Shown: positions 16,781-26,011 of the stretch, piece by piece | Position numbering within the stretch: the stretch's first letter is position 1 | How the letters are laid out: the number at the start of each line of letters is the position of its first letter | NCBI RefSeq assembly: GCF_040546765.1 | Contig: NZ_JBEPOK010000001.1 | Location: 3,162,001 to 3,226,000 of the forward strand | Origin: Arthrobacter sp. OAP107 | GTDB taxonomy: Bacteria; Actinomycetota; Actinomycetes; Actinomycetales; Micrococcaceae | Length of the DNA: 64,000 nucleotides | Reading direction: 5' to 3' | The notes under the pieces: generated by a model | The model's input: only the letters and a program-made list of their open reading frames with translations | Databases searched by the model: none | Told to the model about the DNA's origin: nothing | Program-made: the position numbers and the translations under genes

Positions 16781-19237
16781 ATGAGCGTTCGTGCCACTGA
16801 TCTTCCCTTCGTATCCGGTGTGCAGTCGGACTTCATAGATAAGGCGGTGCAGTCCCTTGACCTGGCAGGAAAGATCCGGCTGCTCTCCGGCGCAAAGATG
16901 TTCAGCCTCTGGGGTGATGCTTCCATTGGCTTGGACGAGATTGTCATGTCTGATGGCCCGACCGGTGTGCGTGGTGAAGAAGTTGTCGGTGGTCGCGAGA
17001 GCTGCCTGTTGCCGAACGCCACACTGCTGGCGCAGACGTGGAACTCTGACGTACTCGGCGAGGTCGGCGCACTTCTGGCAGAGGAAGCCATGGACCAGCA
17101 GACTCACATCGTCCTGGGCCCCACCATCAACCTCCACCGCACTCCCCTGGGGGGTCGCCTCTTCGAGTGCTTCAGTGAGGACCCGTACCTCACCGGTGTC
17201 CTCGCGGCCGCCTATGTCCGCTCCCTCCAGAGCCGGGGCATCGGAGCGTCCCCGAAACATTTCCTCGCCAACGAATCCGAAATACAGCGCACTACTGTTG
17301 ACTGCCTCGTTGACGATCAGACCCTGCGGGAGCTTTACCTGCTGCCGTTCGAAATCGTGAATCACGACGCGCAACCGTGGACGGTGATGGCCTCCTACAA
17401 CGGCGTTAACGGCGTCACCGCCACAGAGCACGATGAGCTCCTCAATGACATCCTGAAAAAGGAATGGGGCTTTGACGGGCTTGTCATGTCCGACTGGTTC
17501 GCCACAAAGAGAGCCGCGGAAAGCGCGAACGCCGGCCTGGACCTGGTGATGCCCGGGCCTGAGACGGTCTGGAGCACATCCCTGGAGAAAGCCGTCCGCT
17601 CCGGCGATGTTTCGGAAGAAACTATTGATGAGCATGTCCGCCGGCTGCTGGCCCTTGCCGCCCGCGTGGGAGCTTTCGGGGAACCGCGCAAGTGGCCCAC
17701 TGACATCCCCCGTCCGGACAGCAACTTGCGCCGCGAGCAGCTGCGAAGGATCGCTGCCCAGGGTATGGCAGTGCTCAAGAACACCAACGCCACGCTCCCG
17801 CTTGCCAAAGGAACCGGGACCGTGGCCGTCATTGGTCGCCATGCTACTGACACCGTCGCCCAGGGCGGCGGCTCCGCCCGGGTCCGCCCGCCGCACATTG
17901 TGAGCATCGCAGATGGCCTCACGTCCGCGCTCGGCCCGGGGGTCACGATCGTGGACGGGGTGGAAACCAGGACGCGAATGGTGGCCGCGCCGGCCTCGAC
18001 TGTGCGCGATCCCGAAAACGGCACTCCCGGGATGCGGGTCCGGGCTCTCGACGAGCAGGGCAACGTCATTGAGTCCCGCCACTTTGACGTAGCCGAACTT
18101 GAAGTAGCTGATGATGGTTGGCTCGCAAATGCGGCCAGGATCGAGCTCTCGGCCGACGTCGCCATGCCGTCGCCGGCCCGGATGCGCGTCGGCGTGATCG
18201 GACCCGGCCAATGGACCGTGACGGCACCCGGCCACCACGAGGCCTTCACCGTAACCCCGCATGATGGTCCCGGCGGCGGCCTTCACCGGCCCAAGAGCCA
18301 CGTTGCAGTGGTGCCCTTGGAATCCGGCGCCAGGATTACCGCCACCACCGGGCCCCACTTCGAAATGAGGATCATCGGGCTCGTCATCACAGCGGCCGCC
18401 CGCCCCGCCGCCGCCGCGATCCGTGAGGCCGTGGTGGCAGCAGCATCGGCTGACACCGCCATTGTCGTCGTCGGCAACACCCAGGAACAGGAAACCGAAG
18501 GCCAGGACAAGAAAACGCTGGCATTGCCCGGCGACCAGGACGCCCTCGTCGCCGCCGTCGCCGCCGTCGCACGGCGTACTGTCGTCATCGTGAACGCCGC
18601 CACACCGGTCCTCATGCCCTGGCTCGATAATGTCGACGCCGTGCTCTTCGCCGGGCTCCCCGGCCAGGAAGCAGGAGACGCAGTCGCTGCAGCGCTGACC
18701 GGTGACATCGAACCGTCGGGGCGACTCGTTACCACCTTCCCCGTCCGTGACGGCGAAGGGCCGGCCTGGGGGACCATGCCCACCGACGGGCGCCTCGAGT
18801 ACGCGGAAGGGCCGCGGGTAGGCTACCGAGGATGGCACCAATCCGGGACACAGCCCTTGTTCTGGTTCGGCCACGGCCTCGGCTACACCTCCTGGAACTA
18901 CACCTCAGCGCACATCACTGGGCAGGACGGGACGGGGGTTAAAGCCGTTGCCGTGGCCCTGACCAACACAGGCCAGCGTTCCGGCAGGGAAACCGTGCAG
19001 GTCTATCGCATCCCCACCGGCGAGGATCAGCCTGCACGTCTTATCGGATGGGCACAGGTTTCCCTCGATCCCGGGCAGAGCGCTACTGTTCAGGTTGAGT
19101 GTGATCTCCGAACCCAGCGGATCTGGGACGTGGAAGAACACGGATGGCTGCCGCTCTCCGGCGGTTCAATCGTGATTGCGCGTGGCCTCGGCGATCCCCG
19201 AATCACGGTTCCGCTCGAAAACGGACAGGAGTCCTAA
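16781..19237 (+). CDS. Glycoside hydrolase family 3 beta-glucosidase
   Basis: An 818-residue GH3 enzyme that removes terminal beta-linked sugars from glycosides or short oligosaccharides. There is no signal peptide, so it acts in the cytoplasm on imported substrate. Domains in order: a TIM barrel (about 20-300) with KHFLANESE and the nucleophile Asp in GLVMSDWFATK (near residue 239), then an alpha/beta sandwich starting at RIAAQGMAVLKN (about 325), an inserted PA14-like region (about 395-525), the rest of the sandwich (VGNTQEQETEGQDK, LPGDQD) and a C-terminal fibronectin III-like domain (735-815). AAGGAG precedes the ATG by seven bases. Exact sugar specificity is unknown. Confidence 0.93.
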   Translation: MSVRATDLPFVSGVQSDFIDKAVQSLDLAGKIRLLSGAKMFSLWGDASIGLDEIVMSDGPTGVRGEEVVGGRESCLLPNATLLAQTWNSDVLGEVGALLAEEAMDQQTHIVLGPTINLHRTPLGGRLFECFSEDPYLTGVLAAAYVRSLQSRGIGASPKHFLANESEIQRTTVDCLVDDQTLRELYLLPFEIVNHDAQPWTVMASYNGVNGVTATEHDELLNDILKKEWGFDGLVMSDWFATKRAAESANAGLDLVMPGPETVWSTSLEKAVRSGDVSEETIDEHVRRLLALAARVGAFGEPRKWPTDIPRPDSNLRREQLRRIAAQGMAVLKNTNATLPLAKGTGTVAVIGRHATDTVAQGGGSARVRPPHIVSIADGLTSALGPGVTIVDGVETRTRMVAAPASTVRDPENGTPGMRVRALDEQGNVIESRHFDVAELEVADDGWLANAARIELSADVAMPSPARMRVGVIGPGQWTVTAPGHHEAFTVTPHDGPGGGLHRPKSHVAVVPLESGARITATTGPHFEMRIIGLVITAAARPAAAAIREAVVAAASADTAIVVVGNTQEQETEGQDKKTLALPGDQDALVAAVAAVARRTVVIVNAATPVLMPWLDNVDAVLFAGLPGQEAGDAVAAALTGDIEPSGRLVTTFPVRDGEGPAWGTMPTDGRLEYAEGPRVGYRGWHQSGTQPLFWFGHGLGYTSWNYTSAHITGQDGTGVKAVAVALTNTGQRSGRETVQVYRIPTGEDQPARLIGWAQVSLDPGQSATVQVECDLRTQRIWDVEEHGWLPLSGGSIVIARGLGDPRITVPLENGQES

Positions 19238-19240
19238 GGC

Positions 19241-19882
19241 ATGTCTTACCCACCCGGCTACCGCATTGAACGCGAGCGGAACCGCACGGAAAAGGCCGGC
19301 GACATCGCCCGGGCCAAGGCCATTCAGGCGGCGATTGAGCTGTTCTCCACCAGCGGGTACAACAAGTCCTCCATCGCCGAGGTAGCCCTCCGGACTGGGC
19401 TGTCCCAGTCAGGCCTCCTCCACCATTTCCCCAACAAGACCGCCCTGCTCACTGCCGTGCTCGAACAGCGGGAAAAGGAAGACAGCGAATTCCTCTTCGG
19501 AGAAGGCGCGGCACCCATGGGATGGGCCGCCTTCGACTCGCTCGTCGCCCTCGTCGCCCGCAACTCCACCCGGCCGGAATGGATCGGCCTGTTCGTCCGG
19601 ATCTCGGCAGAAGCCACCGAAGCCAACCACCCGGCAAACCAATGGATGCTCGATCACTACCGCAGCACCCGGGAATGGCTCACCCAAGCCATCGCGGACG
19701 GCAAGCGAACGGGCGAAATCCTCCCGGACGCCCCCGTTGAAGCCATCGTCCGCAACACCATCGCTGTGCTGGACGGGCTCCAGCAGCAATGGGTGGCCGA
19801 ACCGCACAGCATGTCAATGGTCGCGGAGCTCCGGGTGTACCTTGACCAGCTTCGTGCTACCTGGGGAAACCCCCAACAGTAA
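19241..19882 (+). CDS. TetR family regulator of the beta-glucoside module
   Basis: A 213-residue TetR-type regulator. The DNA-binding domain (about residues 22-68) has IQAAIELFSTSGYNKSSIAEV and ALRTGLSQSGLLHHFPNKTALL. The C-terminal domain is the usual helical ligand and dimer part. It starts three bases after the GH3 stop, so both are translated from one mRNA. The paired ACCGACCG-N6-CGGTCGGT sites in the permease/GH3 gap are its likely operators, which would make it a repressor relieved by a glycoside or its product. That pairing is inferred from position. Confidence 0.88.
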   Translation: MSYPPGYRIERERNRTEKAGDIARAKAIQAAIELFSTSGYNKSSIAEVALRTGLSQSGLLHHFPNKTALLTAVLEQREKEDSEFLFGEGAAPMGWAAFDSLVALVARNSTRPEWIGLFVRISAEATEANHPANQWMLDHYRSTREWLTQAIADGKRTGEILPDAPVEAIVRNTIAVLDGLQQQWVAEPHSMSMVAELRVYLDQLRATWGNPQQ

Positions 19883-19980
19883 CCACAGCACCTGCCAGGC
19901 CCAGTTGCCCGGCGCGCGTACCAGTCGAGCGTGCGGGGCATTCTGGCGTACCCGTTCCCACCCCTGAAAGGCGCGCCCTC

Positions 19981-20424
19981 ATGCCCGCTCTCCCCCAGCA
20001 CGTGTACGACTTCATCTCCCAACCCAATCCTGCAGTCATGTCCACGGTCGCCTCCGACGGGCGCCCTGTCAGCGTCCAGATTGTGTATCTCGTTGAAGAC
20101 GCCGGGCACATCCTTCTGAGCATTGCTTCGGGCAATTCCCGCGGGGGCCGGCTCCAACACCTTCGCGAGGACCCGCGAGTGTCACTCACCGTCCTGACGA
20201 ATGATGACTGGACAGAGGCAGTCACCGTTCTGGGAACCGCCGTTGAATTCTTCGACGACAAGGACCTCCAGATCATCGATGCCATGACCACCCACTACTT
20301 CGGTGCGCCCTACGCGATCCGCAACCCGCGCACGGCAGTCCGGGTCCGCGTCGACGAATGGACCGAACACTCCAACGCGATGTTCCGCGTCAACAAAGCC
20401 GGAGAAGGCGAGACAGTTGGCTGA
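19981..20424 (+). CDS. PPOX class (F420/FMN-type split-barrel) oxidoreductase
   Basis: A 147-residue protein of the pyridoxamine-phosphate-oxidase-like split-barrel group, close in form to the F420-dependent PPOX proteins of Actinobacteria. VYDFISQPNPAVMSTVASDGRPVSV marks the N-terminal strands, RGGRLQHLREDPRVSLTV the central helix and strand with the cofactor-phosphate region, and the tail holds VRVRVDEW. Such enzymes use F420 or flavin to reduce varied substrates. AAAGGCG precedes the ATG. The next gene's TTG start overlaps its end, so it is co-translated with the two DUF202 genes. Confidence 0.8.
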   Translation: MPALPQHVYDFISQPNPAVMSTVASDGRPVSVQIVYLVEDAGHILLSIASGNSRGGRLQHLREDPRVSLTVLTNDDWTEAVTVLGTAVEFFDDKDLQIIDAMTTHYFGAPYAIRNPRTAVRVRVDEWTEHSNAMFRVNKAGEGETVG

Positions 20425-20782
20425 GCTCAATCGCTTTCCCAAAACAGTCTTCAGCCAGGGAGATGAACCGGATCCACGGTTCAGCCTCGCTAATGAACGC
20501 ACCTTCCTGGCGTGGATCCGCACCGCACTGGCTTTACTCGCCGGCGGGGTCGCTCTCGAGGCACTGGGCCTCGGCCTCCATCCCGGGTACCGGCTCTCTG
20601 CGTCCATCCTGCTGATCCTCAGCGGGATCATGTCGGCCATCCAGGCCTGGAGCGGGTGGACGAGGACGGAACAGGCCCTGCGGAAGAGTTCACCCCTTCC
20701 CCCGACGCCCCTCTCGCTCCCCCTGACTGTTCTGCTGGTAGCGGTTGCGGTCCTGGTTCTGATTGGAGTCGTTCTGAAGTGA
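20417..20782 (+). CDS. DUF202 (YidH) family membrane protein
   Basis: A 121-residue membrane protein with the DUF202 signature DPRFSLANERTFLAWIRTALALLAGG (residues about 16-41) leading into the first of three helices, then helices near 55-70 and 93-118. The start is a TTG overlapping the PPOX stop, with GGAGAAGG six to eight bases upstream. The frame extends further 5' only through the PPOX gene. The family is conserved but without assigned function. It is followed by a related protein. Confidence 0.8.
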   Translation: MAELNRFPKTVFSQGDEPDPRFSLANERTFLAWIRTALALLAGGVALEALGLGLHPGYRLSASILLILSGIMSAIQAWSGWTRTEQALRKSSPLPPTPLSLPLTVLLVAVAVLVLIGVVLK

Positions 20783-21117
20783 CCGGGCTCTTCGATCCCG
20801 GTCTCCAACCGGAGCGCACGGGTCTGGCCTGGCAACGGACCTGTCTTGCGTTCCTCGCAGGCTCCCTCGTCGCCATGAAGGTCCTTCCGCCCATCCTGGG
20901 GCCCTGGTCACTGCTGTTGGGTGTGGCGGGCGTTCTGGAGTCCGTGCTCTTACTGTTTGTGGTCCGTCGGCGATACCTCCGGCACCATCAAATTCTCACA
21001 GCCCCGGACGGGCCACCTGCCCGGGCCGCCGACGGCTTCCTTCCGGCCGCTCTTGGCGCCTCGACATTGGTTGCAGGGTTTGTTTCGCTGGCTCTGGTCC
21101 TGACAATCCGGCTTTAG
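20779..21117 (+). CDS. Second DUF202-family membrane protein
   Basis: A 112-residue protein with the related signature DPGLQPERTGLAWQRTCLAFLAG and three membrane helices (about residues 22-40, 44-63 and 88-110). It begins with GTG overlapping the stop of the previous DUF202 gene (GTGA). Pairs of distinct DUF202 proteins, one YidH-like and one YidG-like, are known in other bacteria and may form a complex. The pair plus PPOX forms a three-gene operon. Confidence 0.8.
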   Translation: MTGLFDPGLQPERTGLAWQRTCLAFLAGSLVAMKVLPPILGPWSLLLGVAGVLESVLLLFVVRRRYLRHHQILTAPDGPPARAADGFLPAALGASTLVAGFVSLALVLTIRL

Positions 21118-21287
21118 GGACGTCGTCGGATATTCCGCCCTGGAGAGAGGGCAACTGCGTGGAACAGTGTGTTCAGTATCGGGGGCGGTACAGCTTTCGT
21201 ACTTGTCCGGTCTACGGGGCAGGTCGCTGAATTGAAGCAAGGCGTCACCGCTGACGCCTTAAACCACGAAGGAGTAGACGAAGAACT

Positions 21288-21683
21288 ATGACTACAGACC
21301 TCTCGCGCATGCAGAAGGCCAATTTTGTCGACGAGGACAATTACGAACTCATCACTATCGGGCGGATCACGAAGAGGATGGTGACCCTTGACGGGGCCAG
21401 CGCCGTTCTCGTCCGCTTTCCGGTGGGGGCATCAGTGACGGAGGATGCGGTCAAGACCGGAATTCTCGACACGGATATGTGTCCTATGCCGCATGTCGCC
21501 TACATTCTGGAAGGCAGTTTGGGGGTGCGCCAGCGTACCGGATCCGAGGAGGAATTCTCAGCCGGAGATCTTATGATGCTGCCGCCGGAGCATGAAGCAT
21601 GGACCGTCGGGGACAGGGACTGCGTCTTTATCGAATTCATGCGCGGGACCAGTGACGTCTACGACTACTGGCCGGAGCACTGA
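21288..21683 (+). CDS. Cupin-domain protein
   Basis: A 131-residue single-domain cupin. The barrel core is visible as MPHVAYILEGSLGVRQ, then EFSAGDLMMLPPEHEAWTVG, matching the two cupin motifs with His67 and His97-type metal ligands, although the first motif has only one clear His. The end CVFIEFMRG is the last strand. It may bind a metal or a small ligand. AAGGAG lies before the ATG. It is monocistronic and ends at two hairpins. Confidence 0.75.
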   Translation: MTTDLSRMQKANFVDEDNYELITIGRITKRMVTLDGASAVLVRFPVGASVTEDAVKTGILDTDMCPMPHVAYILEGSLGVRQRTGSEEEFSAGDLMMLPPEHEAWTVGDRDCVFIEFMRGTSDVYDYWPEH

Positions 21684-21717
21684 GCGGGCGCGTAGGCGCC
21701 ATGTGAAGTGCGGGCAC

Positions 21718-21743
21718 GATGAGCGCTGAAGATAGCGCTCATC
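21718..21743. terminator. Hairpin after the cupin gene
   Basis: GATGAGCGCT-gaagat-AGCGCTCATC, perfect 10-base arms, 35 bases after the cupin stop. No T-run follows, so it may act with the second hairpin at 21748-21791. Confidence 0.6.
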
Positions 21744-21747
21744 ATGC

Positions 21748-21791
21748 CACGTCTCCCGTTGGGCAAGTCGCCGCGCCTAACGGGAGGCGTG
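21748..21791. terminator. Second hairpin between convergent genes
   Basis: CACGTCTCCCGTT (21748-21760) pairs with AACGGGAGGCGTG (21779-21791) with one G-T-type mismatch. Together with the previous hairpin it separates the cupin gene from the convergent debranching-type gene. Confidence 0.5.
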
Positions 21792-21881
21792 CCAGAAGTC
21801 ATCATCTAACTGTTCGCCGGCTTCGTCCCAGAGGGGATGGCGGCCCTGTAACATCGAGGGTGTTGACGACAGCCGGGCTGC

Positions 21882-24038
21882 CTACTTCCGTCGCCGGCGG
21901 TCTGCCTGTTCGACCAGTTCCGTAATCCATGGCCGATGTCCGCGTCGAAATTCCATCCACTCAGGCAGGCCCCGAATAGAGGGGCCGGACCTATCGATGT
22001 CGATGGTGATCCGGCCGCCACCAACAGGTGCGTTAGTGATGTGCAGATCACCATAGGCTTCCGGAAGCACAGGATCCATCCACAGTCCCCGACGGGAGAC
22101 ATGAACGTCGTACCGCATCAGGTTCGTTACCAGGAGGATCGGGGCGGTCGCTGCCCAAGCCTGGGGCGAACACGCTGTTGGATACGGTACGGGTTCGGCG
22201 AATTGATCACGGCTAAAGCCGCAAAACAGCTCGGGCAAGCGCCCGCCAGAGCATTCGGCGGCTTCCAATATCGCAGTAGTAATGCGCTGTGCTTCCGCCA
22301 CGAAGCCGTAACGCAACAGACCGGCCGCGATGATTGCATTGTCGTGCGGCCATACCGAACCGTTGTGATAGCTGGCCGGGTTATATGCACCCATGTTGCT
22401 GGCCAACGTCCTCACACCCCAGCCGCTGAACATCTCCGGAGACATAAGCCGCTCGGCGACCAGGGGAGCCTTGTCCTCGTCTACGAGGCCGTAAACCAGA
22501 CAGTGGCCCATGTTGGAAGCACACGCGTCCACCTGGCGCTTCCTGCCGTCGAGTGCGATTGCATAGTACCCCCGGTCCGGCATCCAGAACTGCTCGTTAA
22601 ATCTCCGCTTCAGTTCCGCCGCCCGATCGGCGAGTTCATCTCCCCGTGCCGTGTCCCCCGCGTCGTATGCCATCCAGGCACGCGCGGTATACGCGGCATA
22701 GACATAGGCCTGGACCTCACAGAGCGCGATTGGAGGCTCGGCAAGCATTCCATCGGCAAAATTGATGCCGTCCCAGGAGTCTTTCCAGCCCTGGTTTATC
22801 AGGCCTTGGTCGTTGAGGCGTTCATACTCGACGAAACCGTCGCCGTCCTTGTCCCCGTAATGACTTGTCCATTCCAAGGCGCGGTCCGCGTGAGGTAGCA
22901 GATTGGCGATGATATCTGCTCCGAATCCCCACCGGCTGACGGCTCCGAGCACATCAACAAACAGCGGAGTCGCGTCGACGCTTCCGTAATAGGCCGACTT
23001 GCCTCCAAGGGCCAAACCGGCATTGAGGCTAAGCCTTACTTCGTGCAGGATCTTGCCGGGTTCCTCCTCGGTCAGCGGGTCCACGACGGTTCCTTGCCGG
23101 TCCGCCAGCGTCTGCAGCGTCCCCAGAGCCAGTGAGGGATCCACTGGTAACGCCATTTCCGAGGCCCACAGGGAATCCCGGCCGAAGAGCGTCATGAACC
23201 ACGGCGCACCTGCCGCCACCACAACGCGTTCGGGATGATTCGGATCCTCGATCCGGAGGGCACCCAAGTCGTCGTAGCTCCGCCGTAACGTCCGCTCAAT
23301 GGATCGGTTACCCATGCGAACGACCGGAATCCTGGCAACCCATTCCTTGCGGCGCCGGTCACTGGGGGACAATCCCTCCCCGTCAGGGTGGACAAGGGTG
23401 GCGCTCCGGCCAGAGCCTTTAACCTCAACTGTGGCACTGACGACAGTGCTCCAGTCCCCTTGCGGCGGGACGGATACCAGGTAAGTGACCGCGTCCGGCT
23501 TCACCTCTGCTCCTGGAGCCTGAATGATCACCCTTTTCTCCATGCCTTGCCAGACGCCGGAAATGGTCAGCTGGTCCCCATCGACGTACCGGGTTGCGTC
23601 CCACGCACGCTGGATCCGGGCTTCCTTCACTTCGAAAAGGTCCGCGAAGTCCGCTTCAACCTCGAGGGAAATCGCGCATTCGACGGGGTTGGTTGAGTAA
23701 TTGCGGACGGTAAGTTGCTCTTGAATACCCGCACCGACTTCCCGCAGGCGCTCTACGATCAGCGGGCTGTCGGCATATCCGTCGGAACGGGGAACGCGAC
23801 CTGCAAACAGGGCCCGGAATGGCTCGCGCGTCTCGGCAGCCAGGGACTCGAGCGGGTGACTGTTGACTGTCAGGTTCCAGCGGGACAGGAAACGGGTGTC
23901 CTGCACAAACAGGCCATGTGGGTGCTCGGGATGGATGTCCCCGTTGGGCAAGGAAATACAGAATGAGGTTTCCTCGACCAGGGTGACTGTCCCTGCCCCC
24001 ACTGGGCCGGCAGCCGTGTCAGCATTCCATCCAGCCAT
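21882..24038 (-). CDS. Amylo-alpha-1,6-glucosidase / glycogen debranching N-terminal domain protein
   Basis: A 718-residue cytoplasmic protein. Residues about 20-225 match the N-terminal beta domain of the bacterial glycogen-debranching group (GDE_N_bis), with HPHGLFVQDTRFLSRWNL. The rest is an (alpha/alpha)6-barrel glycosidase domain with APWFMTLFGRDSLWASEM near residue 300, NQGWKDSWDGI near 440 and PHDNAIIAAGLLRYGF near 605, where the acidic residues are probable catalytic ones. The start is the ATG with GGAGGA six bases upstream. Members act on alpha-1,6 or other glucosidic bonds; the exact substrate is not established. It is a single gene. Confidence 0.85.
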   Translation of the reverse strand: MAGWNADTAAGPVGAGTVTLVEETSFCISLPNGDIHPEHPHGLFVQDTRFLSRWNLTVNSHPLESLAAETREPFRALFAGRVPRSDGYADSPLIVERLREVGAGIQEQLTVRNYSTNPVECAISLEVEADFADLFEVKEARIQRAWDATRYVDGDQLTISGVWQGMEKRVIIQAPGAEVKPDAVTYLVSVPPQGDWSTVVSATVEVKGSGRSATLVHPDGEGLSPSDRRRKEWVARIPVVRMGNRSIERTLRRSYDDLGALRIEDPNHPERVVVAAGAPWFMTLFGRDSLWASEMALPVDPSLALGTLQTLADRQGTVVDPLTEEEPGKILHEVRLSLNAGLALGGKSAYYGSVDATPLFVDVLGAVSRWGFGADIIANLLPHADRALEWTSHYGDKDGDGFVEYERLNDQGLINQGWKDSWDGINFADGMLAEPPIALCEVQAYVYAAYTARAWMAYDAGDTARGDELADRAAELKRRFNEQFWMPDRGYYAIALDGRKRQVDACASNMGHCLVYGLVDEDKAPLVAERLMSPEMFSGWGVRTLASNMGAYNPASYHNGSVWPHDNAIIAAGLLRYGFVAEAQRITTAILEAAECSGGRLPELFCGFSRDQFAEPVPYPTACSPQAWAATAPILLVTNLMRYDVHVSRRGLWMDPVLPEAYGDLHITNAPVGGGRITIDIDRSGPSIRGLPEWMEFRRGHRPWITELVEQADRRRRK

Positions 24039-24265
24039 CCTGGTTCCTCCAAGAAAGCAGCGCCGGCACCGTGGTCTCTTAACCACCCTAGGTAAGGCGC
24101 CTGTGTTTCTTTGACCCTACTCTCCCCTGGCTAAGGGGTGTAGTCCTTGTTTGGCGCCCCTCCGTTGCCTCCAGAAGCAGGAACAGGCGCCGCGCCCCTC
24201 TATGGCAGGAAGCTGGAAAAAGGCACAGCCAGACAATCCGCGGAGGCACTGGTGGGCGCTGAACC

Positions 24266-24991
24266 TTAGAAAGCTGCCCGAGGGGTGAACCAACCGGAGA
24301 AGTCCTCAGCCCACTCTTCCGGGCCAACGAACCCGATGGAGCCCAGCTGCCGCGCCTCCTCGCAGCGACGGAGACCCCACCAGAGGTCGTAGAGCACCCG
24401 CGGGGCGACATGAACCTGAAGATCCGGGACACGTTCTGAGCGGCCGATGCTCGCGGTTGTCTTGCTGTTCTCACTGCAGATCCAACCTTGAAAGGGAGCT
24501 CCCCTGACGTTGTCGAACTCGAACCCCAGGACAATCGACTTCCGGGGCAGGGAACCTGTCACAAGGCTGCGGCCCATGTGTTCGAGCAGTGTGCCAAGTC
24601 CTGCCCGCAGGTCATTCTCGAAGGGCGCCTGCCATTGACTCGCCCAGAGGCCAAGCGACTCCAGGGTCTGCCGCAGCCCGTAGCCGACCGGCGTCAGTCT
24701 GTAGCGGCGTGAGCCGCGGGGGCCGGTTTCATCGTTGCGGATGACAAGCTCCAGCTGGGCCAGTCGCTTGAGCCGCTGGGAGAGCAGCGTCCGTGAGAGA
24801 TCAGGCAGCGCCCTGGACATGTCGTTGAACCCCATTTCACCGCCGAGGAGTTCTCGCACGATCAATAGGGACCAGCGGTCACCCAGCAGCCGCAGCCCTT
24901 GCGATACGGACCAATAATCGGCACTAAGGCGTCCTGCTGAATTCGCCAGGTCGTCGTGTTCCCGGGTGAACTGCTCTGCAATGATTGTCAT
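24266..24991 (-). CDS. HxlR family transcriptional regulator with C-terminal domain
   Basis: A 241-residue regulator. Residues about 20-110 are an HxlR winged helix: LRLLGDRWSLLIVRELLGG, then FNDMSRALPDLSRTLLSQRLKRL and a wing ending RYRLTPVGYGL. The remaining 120 residues form an extra domain, often SCP2-like in longer HxlR proteins, that could bind a ligand. I start at MTIIAEQF (GGAG upstream); the frame extends 5' but without a ribosome site. The target is unknown; the MBL gene upstream is separated from it by a terminator. Confidence 0.8.
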   Translation of the reverse strand: MTIIAEQFTREHDDLANSAGRLSADYWSVSQGLRLLGDRWSLLIVRELLGGEMGFNDMSRALPDLSRTLLSQRLKRLAQLELVIRNDETGPRGSRRYRLTPVGYGLRQTLESLGLWASQWQAPFENDLRAGLGTLLEHMGRSLVTGSLPRKSIVLGFEFDNVRGAPFQGWICSENSKTTASIGRSERVPDLQVHVAPRVLYDLWWGLRRCEEARQLGSIGFVGPEEWAEDFSGWFTPRAAF

Positions 24992-25129
24992 CGTCCGTGA
25001 GCTCCAAGCGATCTGTGAGTTGTGCTGCCGCCATTCTTCCCGACCCGTCGGGGTACTGTGTGTGCGCCATGCACATAAGTTGATGCCACGCTGTCGTTCG
25101 CGGGCCTTCACCGGTTCTGCCTTTAAAGC

Positions 25130-25172
25130 AAGAATCGAAGGTTGGCCGATAACCGTCCAACCTTCGATTCTT
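25130..25172 (-). terminator. Intrinsic terminator of the MBL hydrolase gene
   Basis: Perfect 16-base arms (AAGAATCGAAGGTTGG and complement) with an 11-base loop, 12 bases after the MBL stop. On the minus strand TTCTTGCTTT follows. Confidence 0.8.
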
Positions 25173-25184
25173 ACGGTCCGTTTG

Positions 25185-25964
25185 CTAGAGCCGGATGTCC
25201 GCAGACTCCCCCGGCTTCAAGGCGATGAGGAGTTCGCTGAGCCCGGCATCCGCGAAAAGCTTGCTGATCTGGTCAGCATTCTGGCTGAAATGTTCCCACG
25301 AATCCTCGTGCACTGGAACGACCTTCTTGACACCCATGATCTTGGCCGCCTCCAGGGCCCGGTCATTGCTGAGGGTGATGTACGCGCCGTCTGCGATCAC
25401 ATCGAATTTTGCGCCGCCGACGAAGAGCACAGCGATATCAATGGCTGGAAAACGATCCGCAATTTCGCGCACGATATCCAGCTCGGAGTTATCACCGCTG
25501 ATGTAAACCGTCGGCATGCCCTCTGCTTCGAGGACAAAGCCAATAACGGGCCCGAGTGCGTCCCACACGCCCTCCGGGCCATGATGCGCCGGCACTGCCG
25601 TGATTTTCATCTGCCTGCCATCGGGAAGCGTAACGGTATGGGTCTCGTAGTCGCTGGTCCCGCGGACGTTGGGGCCGAAGTTCTTCGCAGCCTCCGTCGT
25701 GGTGAGGGCAAGCGGCACCATCGTGAGAAAACCGCGGCCGGCCACGTCCAGATTGTCGATGTGCTCGTGGGAGGCGAGTGCCAGGTCAACGTGGCCAAGC
25801 TCCTCGGGGGTGGCGCTGGGGGCGAGCTTCTTGATGACGGGTCCGGCGATTGGGTGGTGGTAGACCTGGGGGGAATCGAAGGTGGGGTCAGTGATCATCC
25901 GGTAGCCGGCGATCTCGAGGAGCAGGGTCGGTCCTCCAATGAGGGTTACTTTGACGTCGTCCAT
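25185..25964 (-). CDS. MBL-fold metal-dependent hydrolase (UlaG-like)
   Basis: A 259-residue metallo-beta-lactamase-fold protein of the UlaG-like group. GPTLLLEIAGYRMITDPTF marks the first strands, then LASHEHIDNLD holds the H-x-H-x-D zinc motif (about residues 66-72). VPAHHGP and YISGDN supply further ligands, and VPVHEDSW the last His. It hydrolyses or opens an unidentified substrate in the cytoplasm. It lies 47 bases after the PAS-domain gene on the same strand, so the two may be co-transcribed, and it ends in a strong terminator. Confidence 0.85.
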   Translation of the reverse strand: MDDVKVTLIGGPTLLLEIAGYRMITDPTFDSPQVYHHPIAGPVIKKLAPSATPEELGHVDLALASHEHIDNLDVAGRGFLTMVPLALTTTEAAKNFGPNVRGTSDYETHTVTLPDGRQMKITAVPAHHGPEGVWDALGPVIGFVLEAEGMPTVYISGDNSELDIVREIADRFPAIDIAVLFVGGAKFDVIADGAYITLSNDRALEAAKIMGVKKVVPVHEDSWEHFSQNADQISKLFADAGLSELLIALKPGESADIRL

Positions 25965-26011
25965 AATTTCAGTCCTTATCGGGTCGGTGGTCGGCTGATT
26001 CCGTCAAGGGT

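Noticed and set aside
16751..18874. Very long leftward open frame (707 codons) opposite the GH3 gene
   Set aside because: It mirrors a clear GH3 enzyme with all motifs. High GC keeps antisense frames open. The product is Gly/Arg/Asp-rich with no family features and no ribosome site.
21936..22898. Rightward 320-codon frame opposite the debranching-type glycosidase
   Set aside because: Antisense of a well-supported glycosidase domain. No family features.
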